Shown here: piece by piece, positions 34,934-40,312 of the stretch
How the letters are laid out: every line of letters starts with the position of its first letter
Position numbering within the stretch: the first letter of the stretch is position 1
From: Arenibacter sp. ARW7G5Y1
GTDB taxonomy: Bacteria > Bacteroidota > Bacteroidia > Flavobacteriales > Flavobacteriaceae
Direction: 5' to 3'
Assembly (NCBI RefSeq): GCF_003201775.1
Contig: NZ_QJJZ01000028.1
Location: 1-40,312, forward strand
DNA length: 40,312 nt
Position numbers and translations under genes: made by a program
The notes under the pieces: model-generated
What the model was told of the DNA's origin: nothing
What the model saw: the letters and a program-made list of their open reading frames with translations, nothing else
Databases searched by the model: none

Positions 34934-36752
34934 AATAGGCAGGGTGCACCCTATTATCCTTATCTATTAATTGTGCTTCCATATCATATCTCCCTGCCGA
35001 AACTTTGGCGGTAAAGGATACTTCCTTCTGCCCTTTTTCCACTTTAGCAGATTTCTCTATGTCTGCAACATACAAATATGCATGATCAAAATCCGATTTT
35101 ATGCTGGCGGGCATCGTCCTATCCAACTCCACTATTTTTTCCTGTGCTGGGAAAGTGGCGTTAATTGCCAATCCGCTTTCCCTTGGAAATCTGCAAAGGC
35201 TAATTTTGTACTCCCCATCTTCCACGAATTCTACTTTCCATCTTCCGGTGGCCTGGACTGCATTTGCTGCCCCGTATTGATGCCACATGCCATTAAACTT
35301 ACCAGTCAACATATCATGAGCGGAAATACGACTTGGATTTTCTTGCGGTGATCCTACTTTTATATAGGCATATCTTTCGTTAACTCCCTCATCCATAAAC
35401 GACTGCCACCATCTTTCATAACCTTCGGCCAATTTTTCAACTACTTCGGGGTGTTGATCTATTACATTTTTAGTTTGACTACGATCCGTGTTCATGTTAT
35501 AAAGTTCCGTTCCGTTGACAAACCTCCAATTGTCATCCATAACAGAATATTTTCTGTATTTTACCAAGTTTTGAAGTCTTTGGGTATCTATATACAGAGT
35601 TCTATTGGGCCAATTTTCATCGTTGTCATATAACAAAGGCTTAAGACTAATACCATCCAAAGGTTTCACAGGATTAAAGTCGAGTCCCAATAGATCCACA
35701 AAAGTAGGTAACAAATCATAGGCAGCAGCCAATTTGTCTATGTCCTTACCACCGGTAAGTTGACCATTGGGCCAGCGAATAAATAGGGGCACTCTATGGC
35801 CACCTTCATATTCACTTCCCTTACTACCTCTTAAACCGGCATCGAAAACTTGATTCCCACCAGCAGTACCATTGTCTGTCATAAAGATTAGAATGGTATT
35901 GTCCGCTATCTTCAACTCGTCCAACTTCTTTTGCAGCAACTTAAAATTGTCATCTATATTGGTTATCATCCCATAAAAGCGTTGAAATTGCTCCTTAAGG
36001 CCATCAACGTCCTTATACATATCCAAATATTCCTTTGGAAGATTCAATGGTCCATGAGGCGCGTTAGTGGCGATATAACAAAAAAATGGGTCGTTTTTGT
36101 TTTCCTCTATAAAGTCCATCGCTTCGGAAAAGAAGACATCGGTACAGTAACCCTTATATTTTTGAGTTTGCCCATTGTGCCAATAGGTATCGTCAAAATA
36201 ATCGTTCCCCCAATAATCAGGGCCTTGAGTAATTCCACCACCACCGTGTCTAACAACTTCATGAAATCCCCGATCTTCAGGACGATACGGATAGTTATCC
36301 CCTAAATGCCATTTTCCAAACATTCCATTGGTATATCCATTTTGGGCCAATACCTGCGGCAAAATTACTTCATCCTCAAACAGTAGGGAACGTCCGGTTA
36401 TAGTATGGAATACATTAATTCTATTGGTATGTCTACCGGTCATTATAGCCCCACGGGTAGGGGCACAGGTTGTGGATACGTGAAAATTGGTAAACCGCAC
36501 GGACTCTTTATAAAATTCATCAATGCTGGGCGTTTTAACATATGGGTTTCCATAGCAGCCCAAATCGCCCATACCCTGATCATCCGTAATTACAATGATG
36601 ACGTTGGGCTTTTGTGTTACCTTGTTTTGAGCGTTGGAAATTATCGGCAGGACACATACGGTCAAAACTAAAACCCTAAAATAACCTAAATAAGGAATGT
36701 TGTCTTTAATCATAATCAAACCTAATTTAATTTTGAACAATTTAGTTATCAT
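34911..36752 (-). CDS. secreted sulfatase 4 (CAPTR type)
   Basis: This 613-residue sulfatase is exported by a signal peptidase I-type signal (cleavage near ISNAQ); ATG 36713 (MIKDN) is an alternative start. The catalytic domain has ITDDQGMGDLGCYGNP (Asp57, Asp58), CAPTRGAIMTGRH (Cys96), FGKWHLGDNYPYRP and IFMTDNGTAGG. About 130 C-terminal residues (from about 480) form an extra beta-rich domain (GRWKVEFVEDGEYKISLCRF), perhaps sugar-binding. It is the only one of the five without a lipobox, so it probably stays soluble in the periplasm or is released. Confidence 0.92.
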   Translation of the reverse strand: MITKLFKIKLGLIMIKDNIPYLGYFRVLVLTVCVLPIISNAQNKVTQKPNVIIVITDDQGMGDLGCYGNPYVKTPSIDEFYKESVRFTNFHVSTTCAPTRGAIMTGRHTNRINVFHTITGRSLLFEDEVILPQVLAQNGYTNGMFGKWHLGDNYPYRPEDRGFHEVVRHGGGGITQGPDYWGNDYFDDTYWHNGQTQKYKGYCTDVFFSEAMDFIEENKNDPFFCYIATNAPHGPLNLPKEYLDMYKDVDGLKEQFQRFYGMITNIDDNFKLLQKKLDELKIADNTILIFMTDNGTAGGNQVFDAGLRGSKGSEYEGGHRVPLFIRWPNGQLTGGKDIDKLAAAYDLLPTFVDLLGLDFNPVKPLDGISLKPLLYDNDENWPNRTLYIDTQRLQNLVKYRKYSVMDDNWRFVNGTELYNMNTDRSQTKNVIDQHPEVVEKLAEGYERWWQSFMDEGVNERYAYIKVGSPQENPSRISAHDMLTGKFNGMWHQYGAANAVQATGRWKVEFVEDGEYKISLCRFPRESGLAINATFPAQEKIVELDRTMPASIKSDFDHAYLYVADIEKSAKVEKGQKEVSFTAKVSAGRYDMEAQLIDKDNRVHPAYYVYIEKL

Positions 36753-37215
36753 TTCGTTTATTTTTCATAGAAATATTATCCTTTTGAAACACATCTTATA
36801 ATTGAACAGGATAAGTATCCAGCGTTGGGAAAACCACTTTGACGACCACTTACACCAATGTAAGTTCTAAGGCCAGCATACTTTAGTGAACCGTCTTATA
36901 GTAATGGATACAAACAAAAACAAAAAATATGGATTGTGTATGTATTAAATTGACCAATATGTGAGACATTTTTCCAGAAACAACATTCACAAGTACCCCC
37001 TAAGTAAAAAACCAGTATTTCTTTAATAAAGAGTTATGATCTTATGCCAAAAATCAAGGAAATATTCATCATCATAATTAAAATAAAGAAGAAAGCACCT
37101 TATGATCCCTCACCAGGAACAATGCCAGAATTATAATATTTCCCCTATAGGGCATTAAACCTCAGGATGAGGATTACCGCTACCCCTTCCTGTTCACAAT
37201 ATGGAAAACTCAATA
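36753..37215. other. 463-bp spacer within the sulfatase run
   Basis: No gene, RNA or convincing promoter box is visible. The spacer breaks the otherwise tight minus-strand cluster, so sulfatases 1-4 may have their own promoter here, separate from sulfatase 5 and the DUF1080 gene. Confidence 0.4.
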
Positions 37216-38814
37216 TTAGTCTTGCGTTACCTTGCTGCCCCACCAGTCATCGTTGGGTCTAAAATCTTTGGCGAGGAATTTTAGTCTTTGGGCCTCCAAA
37301 GCTGGCCAACTTTCATTTACAATTCGATCGTGTCGCTTTTGGGCCAGATCTGCATTGTATTCCGTATCCTTTGATGGCATATTGGCCCCTACCTCCTTGA
37401 GCCAACCATGAAGCTTTTTACTTAAACCTTTAGCTATTTCGGGATATTGTGCTATAACATTGGACTGTTCGCCTACATCCGTAGTCAGGTTATAAAGTTC
37501 TTCGCTCCCATCTTCCCAGTAATGGATAAGCTTCCAGTTTTCTTCCCGAATTATTGATGATGGATTTCCCCCTTGATTGCCATAATGGGGATAATGCCAA
37601 AATAAAGGTCGTACAACATCCATTTTTTTACCTTCCAGAATAGGTTTGAGACTTATACCATCAATATGTTGTTCGGTTAAAGCATCAATATTGGCCAAAT
37701 CCAAGATAGTGGGATAGAAATCAGTGCCTATAACAGGGAAATCGCTTTTAGAACCTCCATTTTTTAGCCATGGAACTTTTATAAAATAAGGTTCCCGAAT
37801 ACCACCTTCCCATTGATATCCCTTACCTCCCCTTAAAGGAAGATTGCTAGTGGAAAAAGAATCACCTGAGGCCACTCCGCCATTATCGGATGTAAAGATC
37901 ACAATAGTTTTATCCTCAAGTCCGGAATCTTTCAAGGCCTGAAGCACTACTCCCACTGCATCATCCATACTCTCTACAAGTCCGGCATAAATTGGGTTAT
38001 CCTGCTCCTGTCTAATAGGTAGGACCCTCTCCATCTTATAACCATTTTCTCCTATGCCCAATGATTCCGCTTTGTCCCTATATTTGTTCCATTTTTCCTG
38101 GGTAGTCTGTATGGGCCCGTGTACCGCATAAAACGAAAGAAAAGCGAAAAAAGTGGAGTCCTTGTGCTGTTTGATAAAATCTGCTGTTTCAACACCCAAG
38201 CGCATACTAAGGTTTTCCCCTTCCACTTTATTGGGTAATACTGGATTGTCCCAAGGAGAAAAATAGCCTCCCATAGGACTTCCTTTGTCCCATCCGCCTT
38301 TGTTGATTTCAAACCCATGATCCTCTGGATAAGATCCTTCAGAACCTAAATGCCATTTACCCGCAAAAAAAGTTTTATAACCCTCTTTCCTCATAGCCTC
38401 TGCGATGGTAACATCATTGGCCGGAAGGCTGTGAACGTATTCGGCAGGAAGTAATTTATCGTGTCGATTATGGGATCGCCATGCCGTACCGGATGCAGCT
38501 CCGATCCAGTCCGTAATTCCGTGTCTTGCCGTAAATTTACCGGTCATAATACTAGCCCTTGAAGGACTACATACACGACTGGCGGCATAACCTTGGGTAA
38601 ACATCATACCCTCTTTGGCCAATTTATCAATGTTTGGCGTTTCGTAATATCTACTACCGGTTGCACCAAGGTCTACCATGCCCAGATCATCGACCAGTAT
38701 AAAAACAACATTGGGTCTTTGTTTTAAGCTTTCAGGTAGCTGTTCGCAGCCAACCATTAATAACCACAATAAAAGACAGTAAGCAATATTGAAATAGAAT
38801 TTGGATAAGCGCAT
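37216..38814 (-). CDS. lipoprotein sulfatase 5 (CSPSR type)
   Basis: This 532-residue sulfatase has lipobox Cys23 (LLMVGCEQ). Motifs: LVDDLGMVDLGATGS (Asp42, Asp43), CSPSRASIMTGKFTARHG (Cys82), FFAGKWHLGSEG, and IFTSDNGGVASG. The layout around WIGAASGT and the inserted NRHDKLLPAEYVHSLP resembles the large S1_16-like group active on marine galactans, but I cannot fix the substrate. It follows the DUF1080 gene by 22 bases, so the two are probably co-transcribed. Confidence 0.91.
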   Translation of the reverse strand: MRLSKFYFNIAYCLLLWLLMVGCEQLPESLKQRPNVVFILVDDLGMVDLGATGSRYYETPNIDKLAKEGMMFTQGYAASRVCSPSRASIMTGKFTARHGITDWIGAASGTAWRSHNRHDKLLPAEYVHSLPANDVTIAEAMRKEGYKTFFAGKWHLGSEGSYPEDHGFEINKGGWDKGSPMGGYFSPWDNPVLPNKVEGENLSMRLGVETADFIKQHKDSTFFAFLSFYAVHGPIQTTQEKWNKYRDKAESLGIGENGYKMERVLPIRQEQDNPIYAGLVESMDDAVGVVLQALKDSGLEDKTIVIFTSDNGGVASGDSFSTSNLPLRGGKGYQWEGGIREPYFIKVPWLKNGGSKSDFPVIGTDFYPTILDLANIDALTEQHIDGISLKPILEGKKMDVVRPLFWHYPHYGNQGGNPSSIIREENWKLIHYWEDGSEELYNLTTDVGEQSNVIAQYPEIAKGLSKKLHGWLKEVGANMPSKDTEYNADLAQKRHDRIVNESWPALEAQRLKFLAKDFRPNDDWWGSKVTQD

Positions 38815-38836
38815 TCCTATTATTATAGTTTCTGTA

Positions 38837-39496
38837 TTAAGGCAAAGGTTTTACCATTATGTCCTTATAATAAACAATACTTTTAGGATCATGACCCTGC
38901 AGCGCAAAGGTACCACCCTTTAGTACCCTATGCTGGCGATCCCCTGCGTCACGTTTAGGATTTTCGGGTTCGGTATAATCCACAACCACTATATCATTTA
39001 TTTTAATAATGATCCTTTTGCCCTCTACTTTAATATATTCCGTATACCATTCATCATCACCAACATAGGTTTCAATAACATTTACTATATCATATAGACT
39101 ACCGGTGCGTTTCCAATCCCCTTGGGAATTATTTACCTGTACCTCGTAACCATATACTGGCCAACTGGCCTCTTGATAGCGCGTATGTATATAAATACCG
39201 GAATTTGACCCAGGTTTGGTCATCACGGTGGCTTTGAATTCAAAATTATTAAAATCGTGGTTTTCTACATCTCCTACATAAAACAAATGTGCCTTAGGCC
39301 CTTCTACCTTAATTGCTCCGTTCTCAATGGAAAAGGTATGTGCATTTTCTCCGACTTTCCAACCATCCAAATTTTTACCATTGAACAAGGAAATCCAACC
39401 ATCCTTCTTTTTGTCTCCCCCTGTTTGTCCTGTAATTGTATTTAAAATTCCCAGACAGAATACTAGGCTCATTAGATATGCAAAGCTATTTTTCAT
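38837..39496 (-). CDS. DUF1080 (3-keto-disaccharide hydrolase-like) protein
   Basis: This 219-residue protein has a signal peptide (cleavage near TITGQ) and a single concanavalin-like jelly-roll domain of the DUF1080/PF06439 family. Visible signatures are SLFNGKNLDGWKV (about residues 36-48), SNSGIYIHTRY, YGYEVQVNNS, TGSLYDIV and FALQGHDPKSIVYYKDIMVKPL. Some members hydrolyse glycosidic bonds of 3-keto sugars and others only bind carbohydrate. It leads the minus-strand run with sulfatase 5 22 bases downstream, which fits a shared polysaccharide pathway. Confidence 0.87.
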   Translation of the reverse strand: MKNSFAYLMSLVFCLGILNTITGQTGGDKKKDGWISLFNGKNLDGWKVGENAHTFSIENGAIKVEGPKAHLFYVGDVENHDFNNFEFKATVMTKPGSNSGIYIHTRYQEASWPVYGYEVQVNNSQGDWKRTGSLYDIVNVIETYVGDDEWYTEYIKVEGKRIIIKINDIVVVDYTEPENPKRDAGDRQHRVLKGGTFALQGHDPKSIVYYKDIMVKPLP

Positions 39497-39599
39497 TGTG
39501 TAGATTCTTTAGAAAAGACAAGATATTAAAAAATGGGTTACTCAAAAGATATTGTTGAAACTAATTTTGGAAAGGTGGAAAATATTGCTTGTTGGAAAA

Positions 39600-40160
39600 G
39601 GATATTTAATGAAACAATGTAGCAATGATTCAATGTAACAATTGACTGATTTGAAAATTTGTTGATAGGCCGATTTGAAAGTAGAACAATGTAGCAATGA
39701 TTCAATGTAACAATTGGCTGATCTGAAAAATGGATGGCACTCTGCAAAGTCGTTGTGCAAAGTCGCTGTGCAAAGTTGCTGTGCAAAGTCTCCCGACTTT
39801 GGACTTTCCCACTAGATTTAAAAATTTGCTGATGGACCGGTTTGAAAGTGGAACAGTGTAGTAATGAAACAATGTACCAATGATTCAATGTAACAATTGT
39901 GTGATTTGAAAATTTGCTGATGGGCCGATTTGAAAGTGGAACAATGTAGTCATGAAACAATGTACCAATGATTCAATGTAACAATTTGCTGATTTGAAAA
40001 TTTGCTGATGGACCGGTTTGAAAGTGGAACAGTGTAGTAATGAAACAATGCACCAATGATTCAATGTAACAATTGGCTGATTTGAATAATTGATGGCACT
40101 CTGCAAAGTTGCCGTGCAAAGTCGTTGTGCAAAGTCTCCCGACCTTGGACTTTCCGTTTG
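39600..40160. repeat. non-coding composite tandem repeat block
   Basis: GATTCAATGTAACAATT occurs at 39627, 39699, 39882, 39970 and 40058; the last three are exactly 88 bases apart, each followed by tttgaaaa-tttgctgatg and a ccgRtttgaaagtg segment. Two other modules start TGGCACTCTGCAAAGT (39735 and 40094) and contain a 13-base tandem repeat of GCAAAGTCGTTGT type: four copies in the first module and three in the second. The open frames across it (such as 39538-39960, minus) are repeats in translation, not genes. Confidence 0.75.
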
Positions 40161-40216
40161 GCGTACGGATACTGGAATCAATCACGCCAGCGGCGTGCCC
40201 ACAACAGATCCTGTCC

Positions 40217-40253
40217 AAAAAAAAAAGCACCTGCCATATACATGGCAAGTGCT
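40217..40253 (-). terminator. terminator of a gene beyond the right edge
   Basis: GCAC-ct-GCCAT and ATGGC-aa-GTGC (40227-40252) form a stem with loop ATAC. On the minus strand it is followed by ten T residues (40226-40217), so it ends a minus-strand transcript entering from beyond 40312. The remaining 40254-40312 holds no gene I can support. Confidence 0.75.
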
Positions 40254-40312
40254 TTCAAAAAAAGGCGGCGGCCTATTCAATGACAGCCCGTTACTGCAAG
40301 CGTAGCGAAGCA

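Noticed and set aside
30364..36752. Recent duplication as origin of the sulfatase cluster
   Set aside because: The five proteins differ in motifs, length and signal type, so they are old paralogues gathered together, not fresh copies.
39538..40248. Minus-strand open frames of 72-140 residues in the repeat block
   Set aside because: Their sequences are repeats of the same peptide (IVTLNH.YIV...) produced by the 88-base unit; no signal or fold is visible.

Overview
The window looks like the chromosome of a marine member of the Flavobacteriaceae (Bacteroidota). The protein families fit: a gliding/type IX secretion C-terminal domain, flavobacterial-type glutamate synthase, an NhaD antiporter, ExbBD/TonB, and a run of lipoprotein sulfatases. 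AT-rich spacers, promoter boxes of the TAnnTTTG type and poor Shine-Dalgarno signals agree. No species is claimed.

Region A (about 1-10720) is the unusual part. Eight large imperfect inverted-repeat elements (337-530, 2164-2291, 3018-3210, 3765-3975, 7371-7561, 8290-8438, 9127-9253, 10239-10448) lie in the same orientation and separate short units of unrelated genes: an SDR reductase with an HxlR regulator, a 52-residue membrane peptide, a lipoprotein, a 1083-residue secreted protein, two unknown membrane proteins, a DinB-like protein and a CPBP-type membrane protein. Each element starts with CAAC and ends with (A)CCGTTG or CACGTTG, with paired arms and a central hairpin. In every complete unit, the bases just after the leading GTTG are the reverse complement of the bases ending in CAAC at the far end of that same unit, and the sequence differs from unit to unit. 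That is the signature of integron gene cassettes (core site and inverse core site of a circularised cassette). I read the region as an integron-like cassette array without a visible integrase, with sites unlike the canonical GTTRRRY attC.

Region B (about 10940-16224) is a mobilisation/replication module on the minus strand: a 213-residue membrane protein, an excisionase-like HTH protein, an SF3-like helicase, a repeat-rich possible origin, a Toprim primase, MobC, a relaxase and a small membrane protein. It abuts the 3' end of tRNA-Val(UAC), a common integration site, but no recombinase gene is present in the window. The last cassette of Region A has lost its end where this module begins.

Region C (16275-30200) is ordinary core genome. 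On the minus strand lie a Glu/Leu-type dehydrogenase, nhaD, exbB, exbD, tonB, folC and tRNA-Val. On the plus strand lie an acyl-CoA dehydrogenase and gltB-gltD, ended by a strong terminator. Two ammonia/glutamate enzymes sit near Na+/H+ and proton-motive-force machinery.

Region D (30364-39496, minus strand) holds five different exported sulfatases and a DUF1080 protein, probably part of a locus that desulfates and degrades a sulfated marine polysaccharide; no SusC/SusD pair or glycoside hydrolase of a recognised catalytic family is inside the window. Region E (39600-40160) is a non-coding tandem repeat block, followed by a minus-strand terminator for a gene beyond the right edge.
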